A stretch of 64,000 bases of DNA from Acanthacorydalis orientalis (GCA_034766995.1 CM068314.1:28606708-28670707), one strand, 5' to 3'. Positions 1 to 12,342 are shown, numbered from the stretch's first letter. Numbers and translations: made by a program. Notes: generated by a model from the sequence alone, not told the origin.

Positions 1-520
1 TGTAGACAAATTCAGGTTATTTATTGTTTACTGGTATATTTATGTTTATAAATAGCTTTTAAAGATTTTTTGCCATGAATTATAATTTAATAAAATAATC
101 TTATATTAAAAAATATTAATTTAATACCTTTAAGTTTTTTTTTTACATCGAAGCAAGTATTCTAAATGAGAGTAGTTTCATATTTCATTATTATTATTAA
201 TGATAGTAGAAATGAATAAAAATATATTTACAAGAAGAAAAAAAAACGTATACAAATATAAGAATACTAAGAAAACTCGATTATTATGACTTCAAAACGT
301 CGAGCCGTGAAATACGCAACGCGTTCGTCGGCGTACAAACTTGAAAATTAATTACTATTCAAATCATAATTTCGAATTAATCTTCACTAAATAACAGAAC
401 AGCATACCCTTTAATGTTTCGCATTTATTAAATACGCATACAGATTAAGCACTGAGCTAAACAAACTAGTCTATTAAATCCATTTTCTTGTATAAGCATT
501 AAATATTGTAACAGACAAAC
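1..520. other. AT-rich non-coding stretch
   Basis: Mostly A/T homopolymer-like sequence with no splice-flanked frame. A 21-codon ORF on the plus strand (286-351) is unusually rich in CG-containing codons and basic residues (starts MTSKRRAVKY). It is too short to call as a gene. Confidence 0.4.
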
Positions 521-726
521 GACGAGTGTTAGAAGATCCGATGTTGTTTTACGCATCCGCGACTTCGTCTCCCGTTCGCGGGGCTTGTTCGCGTAACGCC
601 TACACCCGTCGCAACGCCGACCTCCATTTCTTGACGATGATGAATCCAGTCAGATTTCCTACATTGTGCCTCGTTTTTCTCACATCGCGTTTATTATATT
701 CCGAGCGTTTCGTTGAAATTTACTGA
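521..726. other. GC/CpG-richer island, possible regulatory DNA
   Basis: This island contrasts sharply with its AT-rich flanks and contains many CG dinucleotides (about 540-610). A plus-strand frame stays open to 726, but it has no recognisable domain and no convincing splice sites. I read it as a possible conserved regulatory element or an unrecognised untranslated exon. Confidence 0.3.
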
Positions 727-1799
727 TTGCATATTGTCCATTTTTTCGTGTTCTTTTTTAAGTAAACAAGAAATGAGTAATTCGTACAAGACTTATTTTT
801 TTATTGAAGTATTGAAGCTGTTAAATATTATTTGATTTATTTACATAAATAACGGTATAGTTATCCATAATGATGTTTTTATCTTTAAGAAAAAAATAAT
901 TTTGTTTGAGATAATTTAAATATTTATTTTGCAGTTGGATTTGTATGCAAATATTTTATTTATATTTTATTAAAGATTATTTATACAAGTGAAATCTTCA
1001 TAAACTGAAAATTAAAAAATGTAATATGCTCTTAATTAAAGACATCAGATATATTTATATATTTATATTATATATATATATATTTATGATAGAGTGATTT
1101 TTTTCTATATATTTCCCATACAATTTCTGATTTTTTTATTTCACGTTTCCATTAGTTCTTTGTTCTGAGCCTTTTACATTTCTTGTCTTTCAATTAATAA
1201 TTTCATGTATGTTGTGAACTTTAAATGTTTATATCTGTAAATGCTTTTATACATAACATACGGTATTATTTGTACATATGAATTAAATATCATAAAAATT
1301 CAATTAGTACCATTAAATCAAGTACGTAGATTGCAATGAAAAAATAAATGATTAATTGTTAAATATTTCTTAATTAAATTTTGTTTACAAACAATAATTT
1401 ATCTATTATTTTATGCAATCGCACTGAAGGTTTTTTTTACTCTATAATCATCAGCAATTTACTAAATAACTAGAAGTAAACTAATCATGTGAAAGTAGAA
1501 TTTTAAAATATTTTTTTATAATTACTCATACTGATGCTTCTTCGAGAAATTATAATTCTCGATAACTGAATAAAGAAAATAGTATGGAAATAAATAAAGA
1601 GAAAAAAAATGTAAATTAGTTTCAGTAGTAATATAATAAAATAGCAAATAAAACGAAATGAAATATTGGACATATACATTGTGTTAGTATAATAATGTTC
1701 TCTTGTCACTCCTGTTTTTAAAATGTAAAAACAGTACTTGTCATCATTCAGACGGTTTCTACTCGACAATGTAAATAAACACAAATCTTAAATAGTGAA
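727..1799. other. AT-rich non-coding stretch
   Basis: Low-complexity A/T sequence with a short TA run near 1065-1083. Frames that stay open on the minus strand are Leu/Ile/Phe/Tyr-rich translations of A/T runs. I see nothing functional here. Confidence 0.4.
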
Positions 1800-2251
1800 T
1801 ACATTTAAAAGGATTCACGAGCACCGAGTTCTTTATACAAAAGGGTTGCGCGCCGTGCAGCAAGGAATCACGTACAGGGGACGTCGCAACCGTGTTTAAA
1901 ATCCGCGACTCCGCATCGGTTTTCGAGCCGTCTGCACTGTATTTTAAGCTCGAACAACATCCAGAACGGAATTTCAGATTAATGCCACGTCATGCATCAT
2001 TCACACACTCTGTTTTGTTTGGAGTTCGACTGACAACTAGACCAGACACTCTCGTATTGCACGTTTGCGTCGTGATCATTCGTCGAGATTTTTATTATGT
2101 GCTAGTTTTGAAATCGAAACCGCATATTTCGTGTTCATTGGCGCGTTCTAGTTTTTTTTTTTGCTATTTATATTCACTTATTTCATCGAGAACGTGTGTA
2201 ATTAATTCTGACAATTTTATCTGTTTAGGTATTTACTTTACTACTAATTAG
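1800..2251 (+). other. GC-richer island with a 119-codon open frame lacking ATG
   Basis: CpG-rich DNA at 1825-2140 breaks the AT desert. A plus-strand frame is open from 1892 to 2251, but it begins at a GTG and is bounded by no obvious splice acceptor or donor. The translation has no motif I recognise and turns Ser/Phe-rich at the end, so it is probably a by-product of locally high GC. A promoter, enhancer or untranslated exon is as likely as protein. Confidence 0.25.
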
Positions 2252-3519
2252 AAACACTTCTATAATTATTATCGTGATTTCGATGCAGTACTGACCTTTT
2301 TTAAAGAAGGTCTAGATATAATTAAAAGAAAATCATAGTCCGAGTAGATATATCGATCCACGTATACATAACAACCTCGTCATATTTTCAATATAATTTT
2401 ATAATAACCTTGTTATGCTTCATTGTTTATATTATTTACACTCGATTTAATCGATGATTCGCAAATATATATATATATATATATATTCTCTTTTTATTAC
2501 GCTATCAAAATTGAAACTAATTTTTTATGCCATAATTTATTTATTTGAAATTGATTTCACAGTAATACTGAATTTTAAAATAATATAATAATTAATACAA
2601 AATAATTTTACAATTACTCGACAAAAATTGATGAAGATAACTGCTATGATGAGATGCTGAAGATAAAGTGAATATTATATGTTTATCAATATTTATCATA
2701 TGTCCATGAAAATTTATAATATATAAAGCTATCACTTAGATAAGATCATAAATTAAAAATCAATAAGTTCATTAAATTTAGTTTAAAAAACGTATTTAAT
2801 ACATGAAATTATAATTATGAAAATTAATATAAATATTAGCTGATTAGTATTAGCGATACCAGAATAAATAGTATAACTTATAACAGAATTATATAAATTG
2901 GATTAATAAGATAAATATATTATTATGGTTTTGTAATGAAAAGCTCATCTTTTTGATTTAATTACGTTAATTTTTATATATTTAATTATAATACTATTTC
3001 AGTACTAATTTTATCAGTAATGTTACATTTGTTAATCAATACTCTTATGCATACACATACGAGTTTAAGATTATTTTCATTAATTTTTGAGAATCTAACA
3101 GACTATTAAGATTTTTTAAAAATATATGGAATATTTAATATAAATTACAGAAAAAAATAATTATTTAATTAGAATCCTTGAAGCCAATCTTGAATTCTTA
3201 TTTTCTAGGACATATTTTGATTTTAATGATTTTCAGGTAGAAGTTTAAATGCGATAACCATCTCTCATTTCACACTAACTATCTGAAAATGAAGCAAGTT
3301 GAAGCTGATCATAGGAAATAAAAATTTAAGAATCATTTCAAAGGCTGTAACAATAACTATAAGTAACGTGTCACTAATAATGTAATTAATGAATATTAAC
3401 TATTATTACCATTGTTATTTTTCAAAAATTAACGATTTATGTAACAATAACGAAAATAAGTAAAAACACCTTTTTATTTAAACTTTTATCATATATTTAT
3501 AAATATTTTAAATATACTG
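2252..3519. other. AT-rich non-coding stretch with a short TA array
   Basis: Contains a pure (TA) array at 2465-2486. The rest is unstructured A/T-rich DNA with stops in all frames. Confidence 0.4.
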
Positions 3520-3585
<66 letters not shown>

Positions 3586-3586
3586 A
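3520..3586. repeat. compound (CA)n(TA)n microsatellite
   Basis: About nine CA units run directly into about seventeen TA units and end in interrupted TACATA units. Confidence 0.95.
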
Positions 3587-3959
3587 TGTAAAGTATTAAA
3601 ACATACTTTTTAGAAATAGAATTTCATTAATATTTTATTTGTGTTTCATCTATTGTTTTATCTGAAGGTAATAAATTTTCATTTTCTGTTGTAATTTTTA
3701 TTTTATTTTAAAATTATATATTTAGTGTTTCAAAAAACGGAAAATGAACCATGTGAAATTAGTTCAATCCCCACTATTAGATTTTCAGTTCGATTTATGA
3801 TCGTATACAATTATAAAGAAAACATTTCCTATGCTATAACGTCTAATCAGCTTTCATATAATAAATTCAAGAAAAAATGGATCGTGTACAACATATTACA
3901 GGAAAAGAATACAAAAAAATACACAATGACTGGCACGTTGAATTGTGGTGACAGATGAA
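3587..3959. other. AT-rich stretch, nothing recognised
   Basis: A plus-strand frame is open at 3725-3958, but it starts at a non-ATG codon and its Asn/Lys/Tyr/Ile-rich translation fits random A/T sequence. Confidence 0.3.
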
Positions 3960-4285
3960 GAATCGTATAAACGACTTATGAAATTTTCGTTGACTTATAG
4001 AATTTCATAAGTCGCGTGTAAGAATCAAATTGGATTGTTTTGGGTTAAACGTAAGAGGCCAAAAGAATTCCGCGCTAAGCCTCTTAGGTTGTGGGGGAAG
4101 ACGTATAACCTCGAGCTGTTTTCCTTGGCCCGAGGGTTCAAACCCCTGCACTTGACTCCGGACAGACCGATGTCTTGACTCACTTAACACATAGGATGGC
4201 TTAACGTACGCACGCCTCGTATTTCTTTTATTGACGTCGTATTCTTGAAAGACTTCTTTTAATAGATAAGTAAATATAACATAAT
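3960..4285. repeat. GC-richer fragment with a tRNA B-box-like motif (possible SINE/TE fragment)
   Basis: A block of non-repetitive, GC-richer sequence lies between AT deserts. Near 4134-4147 it contains GGGTTCAAACCCC, which resembles an RNA polymerase III B box and is close to an inverted repeat (GGGTT/AACCC). The minus frame stays open across the block (4005 upward), but no protein family is recognised. No tRNA cloverleaf or A box at the right distance was found, so this is not a tRNA gene. A dispersed-repeat fragment is the best guess. Confidence 0.3.
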
Positions 4286-4350
<65 letters not shown>

Positions 4351-4361
4351 GAGAGAGAGAG
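4286..4361. repeat. compound (CA)n(TA)n(GA)n microsatellite
   Basis: About 13 CA units, then about 16 TA units, then a short AAATA and about six GA units. Confidence 0.95.
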
Positions 4362-6717
4362 TTAGGCAGACAGAGATTTAAATTATTTGTGGAATACACC
4401 ATACTTTAATTTCCAGTTTAGTAAAATATATTAAATATAATAACTTATTAAGTTTATAATTTTAAAAGTAACAAAAATTGTGAAAAGAAATCTTTAATAT
4501 AAACATTAAATGAATTATGTATGTCAAATGTTGCATTTAAAACAAAGGTTGAAATCGAAACTAGGACACTGAATTACGTTAAACAATATTTGTGAAGTAA
4601 TTTAATGGATTATTTTTGACATAGTTGTACTTGAATATAGTTTTCTATTATTTTTATCGTTTAGTTAGTATAAAAATATGTTAGCTTAAAGTGAAATATA
4701 AGAATTATATATTTATAAAAAATAAGAAAAAACAGTAATCATTATAAATTGCAAGTCTCATTTTAATCTCTTTGTTTTAATGTTGATTTGAAATAAAGAG
4801 GATGTTACTTTAAAAGTGACATAAAACTAAATAAATAGATAATGGGGTAATCATGTATTTGTGTACATACATAAAGTAAAATATGAATGTAATAATCATT
4901 CTAAATACAAAAAAAATTATGTAAATTTTTTAATAGCCCATTTCAACATGTGTGTATGCATATTAATATTATTATAATTTCTTAATAAGGCTGTCATCCG
5001 TTTACAATCATAACTCTTCGTATATATTTTGTACTATTCCAGAACGTATCAAATATCTATTTATGCGTTCTATAAATACATCACTCAAGTCTTCTTATGA
5101 TGTAGATAACATACAAAAAGATGTATTCATTTATTATATGCATAGTCGTTACGTAGAGCATATATTTATAAGATTTTAATTAGCTTAACTGCTTTATAAA
5201 AGCTACTTAGTTATTAACATTTATACATATACGTAGGTACATACATTTATATGCATATGTATGTATATATCAAGGACATATACATTTCTATCTACACAGA
5301 CATAAACTTGGATAATCTTGATAAAAATCATTGTTATTTTATTTACCATCCTTTTAAACTTTATTACTAGAAAAACTCGTTTTAATAACAAATTATATAA
5401 TTTTTTGTATTTTATATGTAAAAGAATGCAATTAAAAAAGTAATAAAAGTTTAAATATAGTACCATAATATATTTAGTAATTAAATTAAAATCAAATTCT
5501 GAATGAATAGTAAATCTTAATATTCTTATTTAGAAAATAACAACTTGTAATATTTAAACATATAAATTAAAATAATTTTAATTTCAGAGAATATTCTTAG
5601 TTGTGAAAAATATTTTTTTATAGAAATATTTTAATTGCAGAAGAAATATGTGTATGATTTAAAAAGTCGTTATTAGTAAGTGTGTACTCATTTTTTATAA
5701 AAAAAGGTGTTTAAAAATATGTATTATAAATAACACTTTTCTTTGACGAAAAAAAAATTAATATAATAAATTTATATTGTTTTATGTCAAAAGTACTTTC
5801 TTATATACTGAAGAAACTTTAACGTTGTAATTGAATTATTGTTATTATAAATGATCATAAAATTATTCAATACAAGTAATTATAATTTCTTATTTAAAAT
5901 AAAAAAAACGTACATTTAATTAATCAGGTAATATACAGACTTAATATCTACTTTTTTAATTAGATTTTATCAAATTAAAAAATATTATCTATCGTGATAA
6001 GGAGTAAGAGTAAACTAAATAATTTATCTTTCTCTTAGATTATTTGAAGGATGTTATTCGTGTCCCCATAAATACGGACCTATTATTTTGTTATTAATAT
6101 AAATTTATAATATAACAATGTGAACGTAACATTTTTTATCATGAAGAACGAACAACGTACCAAAAATGCTCTTCACTTGCCTTATATTCTCAATTCCTAA
6201 TATGATACTCATATCATAAAATAATTGTTTTATTTTGAATTTTGATGACAACATCCAGTTTTCAAATCAATTTTTGTCTTAATTTATATTTTATTTTGAA
6301 AAAAATTATACTACCAAAAATAATAGATTGGCTATTAAAAATTACTTTATTATTTCAATAAAATTATAATTTTCTATGTGAAATAGCTCTGTGTTGCAAA
6401 AATAAAATTAAAATAAAAAAAAATATTCCGATATTGTCATCACATTGTAACAAAATTACAGAATCAGTAAAAAATAAAAAAGTAATATTTATATAATGTA
6501 ATGAAATCAACATATATTTTTTAAATAATTTCATTACCTTGCGAAATGGAAGATAGTTGAAAAAGAAAATACCCTGATGGTAAAGTTTTTTTACTTTTTG
6601 TAGAATTAATTTAATCTTAGTGATGACTTTTAATTTTGTTACTCTTAAAATTTTATATTACGTACTCACAACTAAATACGTTCAACAAAGATTCTAGTTG
6701 TAGAAGTGTACGCCTTA

Positions 6718-6720
<3 letters not shown>
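4362..6720. other. AT-rich non-coding desert
   Basis: Over 2.3 kb without a credible coding segment, splice-flanked frame or island. The longest minus frame (5221-5466) is a low-complexity Leu/Lys/Tyr-rich translation. Confidence 0.4.

Positions 6721-6778
<58 letters not shown>
6721..6778. repeat. (TA)n array
   Basis: Pure TA dinucleotides for 58 bp. Confidence 0.95.
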
Positions 6779-6780
<2 letters not shown>

Positions 6781-6969
6781 TGATAATGTGGTGCTACAGA
6801 TTTTGTTACTCTTTGTTTTGAACTTGATTAATGAACCATTGCAGAATCTGAATGTTACTTTGCTGAAAACATTAACATTTGTATGTACAGATAGATTAAT
6901 TAAATGATAATAAGCTTTAAGGTGGATGTTTGGAATTAATTTTATTACACAAATCTATAAAAGAAAGTC

Positions 6970-7440
6970 TCCACCACTGACCGCGGCGCCAAGATACGAC
7001 GAAAGCACGTAAAGAGGTAGTCAGTCAGCGAGCAAAGAAAACGATATAGAATATTAGGTGGCTGCAGAAGAACAGAGAGTATGAGATACGACTGTGTTAG
7101 CATACTGTTATACCTGGGGAATTAATCATAGTGCCGTTTCACACGAACTGACGTGTACATGCATCCACTAACTAGGATTTGCATTTTAATTAAAAGCGAG
7201 CGTTGAAATGATAATGACGAATTGAAGAGCCTTGTAAACAAATAACGTAAGGAAGGAAGGAAGGAAGCGAGAGAAAATCGTCGGACGGTCTCTGGGTGTC
7301 CCAACGCGGTGGTCTTTCCGTGGAGCACATCCGACGGTTTAAGTACGACAACAAGGATCGTCGTGTCGACCATTCATTTTCGAAACGTATGGCAATATGT
7401 TAAAAATGTCGACATCGATTGTTGTTCTGAACGTATCTCG
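6970..7440. promoter_or_regulatory. GC-richer island, candidate conserved regulatory element
   Basis: Sequence complexity and GC rise for about 450 bp. The island includes a perfect 12-bp palindrome with a homeodomain-type core (TTTTAATTAAAA, 7184-7195) and an (AAGG)n tetranucleotide run at 7248-7267. No frame is both long and splice-flanked. The minus frame at 7122-7373 is open but not recognised. A regulatory element or untranslated exon is inferred from composition only. Confidence 0.3.
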
Positions 7441-7592
7441 TTACGTGACGTGTTTTTAAAATCGTGTTTTAAAATATGATTGAAAGTGTTCGATATTAAT
7501 TAATTTGTTTACATGCTTTCATTCACGATTTGCATTTTGTGTAGTTGGTTTTTTTCCTCTGGCTAAGAAATTCAGAGCTTTATGTTGATAAT

Positions 7593-7594
7593 AA

Positions 7595-7646
<52 letters not shown>
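7593..7646. repeat. compound (CA)n(TA)n microsatellite
   Basis: About seven CA units run into about twenty TA units. Confidence 0.95.
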
Positions 7647-7648
<2 letters not shown>

Positions 7649-7983
7649 TTTAAATAGCTAATTTTAATATTATTTTATTAATAAACGATTACACACTTTT
7701 GAATCAAAAACACAGTTTTATCTTATAATGTACTGCTTAATAAACAAAGACTGAAGTAGTAAACATAATGTTTGTATTATAGTTATTGTACATACAAAAC
7801 AGCACATATTTTAATATTTGATATTATTTTATGATGTTTTTATTAAATATCATAATGCATTTCAAAATATATTTTTTATGAAATAAATGCATCTTTAACG
7901 TAAAATTATAAGACTCAAAAATAATTGAGAAAATATATCAATTCGAAACCCTTTTCTCTCTCTCCCTCCCCTACCTGGTCTGT

Positions 7984-8010
7984 TTCTCTCTCTCTCTCTC
8001 TATATATTAT

Positions 8011-8048
<38 letters not shown>

Positions 8049-8049
8049 T
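7984..8049. repeat. palindromic (CT)n(TA)n(GA)n array
   Basis: CT units (7984-8001), TA units with one slip, then GA units (8030-8048). The CT and GA arms are mutually complementary, so the 66-bp block is a nearly perfect inverted repeat able to form one long hairpin or cruciform. Confidence 0.9.
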
Positions 8050-9662
8050 ATCTTCATGGTTTTCTTTTAAATTTCTTCACAAACGAAATTGATGTTGATT
8101 TGATCCACAATCGACTATACATATTTGATAAAAAAAAATTAACAAATATAATTGAAGACATGTGCTGCTCAAAGATAATAATAATTTTTATAATTTAAGA
8201 AAAATTAATCGCCTCAATTTGATTAAAATCCCTATCCAGCTGTTTAAATAATCGGATTTGGATGTATTATCATTTTCAAGTTATGATATTTTTCATTATT
8301 GTTTTGAAAATAAAACGAATTTATTTTTTAAAAATTATCAAAACTACGCCAATTATAATATTTAATAAATACAGAATGAAACGTCGTATTGTATAATAGT
8401 TTGTTCACAATTTTCTAGTTTTTCTAAAATTTTATATTTATAACGGAGAAACGCAGATTATTATTTTATTAAAATATCGATAATCCCTAAGTTGGCTATA
8501 TTACATTATTATAATAACTATTCTTAATTGATTTAATAATGAATAATAAAACTTATATAAATATATAATAAATATGTACATAAATATGTATAAATTTCGA
8601 TATATACAGTCACACATTTCGATAACAGTACCTCTATCATCAGAGAAGAACAAGATTAAATAATTTTAGACGTTTAGTAGATCGAATTAAATGTTGAAAA
8701 GTCTATTTATTAATGAAAGTTGATAGAAATTACGATTTAACCTCACGTCTTATTTAAGAACAATTACCGTGATGACTCCTTTATAAGATATTTAAGGTTA
8801 AATCACATAAATCATATTTTTTAACAATAAAAATTTAAAAAAATATATTTAACTACCAATATACTAAATGCTAAGATTTCAACATTGTTTATATATAATA
8901 AAATATAAGAAATTATTAAATAATGTATATACTTGTCCTCTTTTATCACTGAATTTACTATTTAATGTATTGTAAATTTTGTGATATGTTCTGACATTAC
9001 ACGGGAGAAGCATTATTTTTAATAAGAAGTATAGAAGAAATCTTACATGGGATTAAAAAATATCTAAATATTAAATTGGGTAAAAATAAGTTTAATAGTT
9101 GATAAATTGAAAAAAAATATTCCTTACCTGTAAAACCTGCATAATAATTTGTTTCACAAGAATACTTCAAATTATTCATACTGTAAAAGAAATACAAAAA
9201 TTAGCAAAAAAGAAACAGATTTATATTTGAATGTAAAACATTTTTAATATTTTATGTTTAAAATTCAAACATGTTTGTGTTAGTAAAAGGACTAAAACTT
9301 TTATTTTACCACATTAACGTGCAGACGGTATAAATATTAATTGAAGATTAACTCTAAATTCAAAGCAAGTACAGACTGAATTTTAATTTTTAATATACTG
9401 TTTGTGGAATTTTATATATCTTGAGTTAATTATAAATTCTGCCATATGTCATTATGTCAAAAATAAAAATAAAAAGATGATTACTTTATAAAAATATTTT
9501 TTATTTAAATTAAAGTCTATTATTCATTTTATGAATTATTGTATTTTTTGTTTTCAGTATTAATTTGTCATATATTTTCATAAAAAAGAGAAATTAACCC
9601 ACAAGCTTATCTATAAATTGTGTAATATAAACCAAATAAAATTTTATTTTATTTTGTTCTAG
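8050..9662. other. AT-rich stretch leading to the microexon
   Basis: Mostly unstructured A/T sequence. The last 30 bases before 9663 form a T-rich polypyrimidine tract typical of a 3' splice site. A minus-strand frame at 8997-9197 is low-complexity and not called. Confidence 0.4.
8734..8804. other. imperfect inverted repeat / hairpin
   Basis: GATTTAACCT at 8734-8743 is exactly complementary to AGGTTAAATC at 8795-8804. A second matched block (TCTTAT / ATAAGA) lies inside, after an internal loop. The 71-bp span is hairpin-sized, but the stem is interrupted. Confidence 0.4.
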
Positions 9663-9722
9663 ATCTGGCATATGGGAAAATTGCAGAGCAGCTTATGAAG
9701 ACATAGTTAAACATTTGGAGAG
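9663..9722 (+). CDS. 60-bp internal coding microexon of an unidentified gene
   Basis: A long T-rich tract ending in TTCTAG (acceptor AG 9661-9662) precedes a 60-bp segment that ends AG|GTCAGT (donor GT 9723-9724). One frame is open throughout: after one leading nucleotide it reads SGIWENCRAAYEDIVKHLE, leaving two nucleotides (AG) for the next codon. The exon length is a multiple of three and both introns fall after the second codon base, so the exon can be skipped or included without a frameshift. The peptide is complex and amphipathic with charged helical periodicity, unlike the Ile/Tyr/Phe-rich noise around it. I do not recognise the parent protein. Flanking exons are not visible nearby, so the introns must be long. 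Confidence 0.7.
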
Positions 9723-9764
9723 GTCAGTGAAATATTTTTTGTTTTTTTTATTTCATGCGTGACA

Positions 9765-9767
<3 letters not shown>

Positions 9768-9816
<49 letters not shown>

Positions 9817-9834
9817 ATGTGTATGTGTGTGTGT
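9768..9834. repeat. compound (TA)n(TG)n microsatellite
   Basis: About sixteen TA units, then TG units interrupted by TATG, 45 bp downstream of the microexon donor. Confidence 0.95.
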
Positions 9835-9994
9835 ACGTACGTTAATGAAGATCGTTACATGAATATGTCGTTATAATGAACACGTACCGAAAAAAACACA
9901 ACAGACGATTTATTACCGAACAAACACCCCCATCAGTTTGTTACAACAATACATTTCAAACATGTGCATCTATTCATTCGTATTTGTCAAATGT

Positions 9995-10090
9995 CAAATG
10001 GCAGCGGCGAACGATTAAGTTGGCTTAGTCGCGACGCGAACCCGCGACCCTGTGATCCTGGATTACCGCCACAGCCTGGTTAAACAGTGA
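9995..10090 (-). repeat. possible tRNA-derived SINE fragment
   Basis: On the minus strand the motif GGGTTCGCGTC (plus 10033-10043) resembles a polymerase III B box. It sits in a GTCGCG/CGCGAC stem (10028-10033 and 10043-10048) like a T-arm. Upstream on the minus strand is an anticodon-arm-like stretch around 10049-10070. Pairing is too poor for a functional tRNA. The GC-rich block in AT-rich DNA suggests an old tRNA-derived SINE head. It could also be coincidental. Confidence 0.3.
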
Positions 10091-11135
10091 CGCAATGATT
10101 TGTGTGTGTCATGATATAGTGGCACTCAATGTAGGAATTTATATATGCACGTATATATATGTAGTGTCTGCATTGTGTTATGTATTAACATGGATGGCAT
10201 GGAGGGTTAAACAGGATAGAAACACAACTTGTACTGCAATGTTTACACAAGTTTTGAAATTAAATTGACAATTTCGGTTATATTCATGTGTTTGAGGAAA
10301 TTCTAACATTATTAATAATTTTAAACAGGAATATTCTTTCTGATAAATTGAAATAGGAATATAAGGACGTTTAAAATAATTAATGGAAACATAGATGATT
10401 TCAATTTATATATTATACCTAACATTAATTTTCAAAGATCGTTATGGACTAAATTTATTTTATTAATACATTTAATATCAAACATATTCTAAAAAGATAC
10501 ATTTAATAAAAGTTAACAAACGACACATTTTATGCATATGAATTACATAAATAAATAGCAAATAAATAAAAAATAAATTCGCGGTTTTAATTTAAAATGT
10601 CTGTAGGTACAAAACGTACAACGTTGATTTACACATTAAGTTACAATATTATTTATCGGTTAAACAGTTAATTTAATCTACGTTATCAGTTGAAATAATT
10701 ACAGTAATTTGTTCCAATCTTTTTAATCTGGTACATGTAGATTATTTATTTTAATTGTTTATCCATTTAAGATTTTCACAGATTTTCTTGTCTTTTTGAT
10801 ATATACTTCTTTTTAACAATAAAAAGAAGCATTTAGTCTTTATATACCTACTAGAACTTTTGTATTCATTTATTTTTTGAAACACAAATCGATAAAAATA
10901 GTGCAAGTTCGAGATAATATCTTAATTCATTAATAACTTGAACAAAAAATACTTATTACGAGGGTAATATACGTCGAAAGATTTATATAAACCTTAAAGG
11001 TATGCTTAAGATGAAATTGTTTTTAAACTTTATTTATTTTCACATTATATTAACTGTAATTTTATTAGTCTAGTTTCAGATTGTAAAATATGTTATTTCA
11101 TATATATTTTTTTCATTTTTTATGTAAACGAAATA

Positions 11136-11175
<40 letters not shown>

Positions 11176-11586
11176 TTGAAAATAAAAACTTCAATTATTC
11201 CCAACATGAAAATACATTCGAATAACAGATTTGTACTTAATAATTATACATAAGTAATTTAAAAATTATAAAACGCTTGAGTTCATAAGTATTTGAATAA
11301 TAGTAAAAACCTGTACTGTTATTATAGAAATTCATATATCATTTATTTAGATTTACCTGAGGAACACAAAAGAATTTAAATATAAAATTATTTTCGTTTT
11401 TTTTTTCGTTAAAAAAAGGTATATTTATCATCGTGTATAATAAAATTTTTTTACAGATACACATGGTACGAACTTAAGAAAATTAATGGTTTATAATAAT
11501 ATATATTTATTTAAATATTTCTCGTTATTTTTATGCGAATTCTTTTTTTCTTTTCATCTATTTTGTACATTCACAAATGTTCCTAG
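10091..11586. other. AT-rich non-coding stretch
   Basis: Contains a (TA) array at 11140-11172. A T-rich tract ending in TTCCTAG at about 11580-11586 looks like a splice acceptor, but no convincing coding exon follows it. Confidence 0.35.
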
Positions 11587-11660
11587 AACAATACATGGTC
11601 TTTCCATTTAGACGCATGTTGTTGAAAACGTACACAGATAAAGTCAGTAGAATACGTATA

Positions 11661-11740
11661 ATGCACATAAATTTATGTGCATACACTGTACAGTGATTAA
11701 AACTTAATTGTATAATAAGTAAATGGAAATTACTTATTAT
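11661..11740. other. cluster of perfect palindromes
   Basis: Three symmetric elements lie within 80 bp. The first is a perfect 22-bp palindrome (11661-11682; half-site ATGCACATAAA). The second is a perfect 12-bp palindrome CACTGTACAGTG (11684-11695). The third is an 11-bp inverted repeat ATAATAAGTAA / TTACTTATTAT (11712-11722 and 11730-11740) with a 7-base loop. A TGAC/GTCA pair follows at about 11745-11756. Frames are open on both strands here (minus 11558-11761; plus ATG at about 11594), but neither is recognised. A cluster of dimeric protein-binding sites or an RNA-structured element is possible. Confidence 0.6.
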
Positions 11741-11789
11741 TTTGATGACAGCGTCAGTCACGGTGTAAGTTTTTATTATACTTATACTT

Positions 11790-11791
<2 letters not shown>

Positions 11792-11847
<56 letters not shown>
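11792..11847. repeat. (TA)n array
   Basis: Pure TA units for about 56 bp. Confidence 0.95.
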
Positions 11848-11850
<3 letters not shown>

Positions 11851-12300
11851 GTTGACTCCTATATGTTAATATAACTTTATCTGAACAAAGATACTACACT
11901 AACATTAAATTTAAAAGCATAGAAAGGTAGTCGAAATATATTTCACTACTAATAAAGATGTAAATGTACAGTTTTTTCATACTGATTCGTAACAATTGTA
12001 ATAATTAGGTTTTGTCGGATTAGTTCAAATTTATTTATTTTAAAATTAATTAACTAATTTTTCATTCGTATTTCTATTGTACACTACATGTGGAATACAG
12101 TTATACGCTCATTATCCTACACGTTGATGGATTGCTACGATTGTATCAAACATTGCAAAATCCATCCAGGGTCTGAGAATGGTATAAAAAAATTAGTGAA
12201 AGATAAAAAAATAAAATTATTTGTTATCAAACATCTTAATTTAATTAGTTGAAGCAAATGTTTCAAAATTAGATACCAATTAGCATACGCACGTCAACAA

Positions 12301-12305
<5 letters not shown>

Positions 12306-12339
<34 letters not shown>
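12306..12339. repeat. (TA)n array
   Basis: Pure TA units, about 34 bp, in otherwise AT-rich non-coding DNA (11848-12641). Confidence 0.95.

Positions 12340-12342
<3 letters not shown>

Noticed and set aside
1892..2251. 119-codon frame as a gene
   Set aside because: It starts with GTG and has no splice sites or domain, and local high GC explains the lack of stops. It is kept only as an island.
4120..4150. tRNA gene suggested by GGGTTCAAACCCC
   Set aside because: No acceptor stem, A box or cloverleaf could be built at suitable spacing on either strand.
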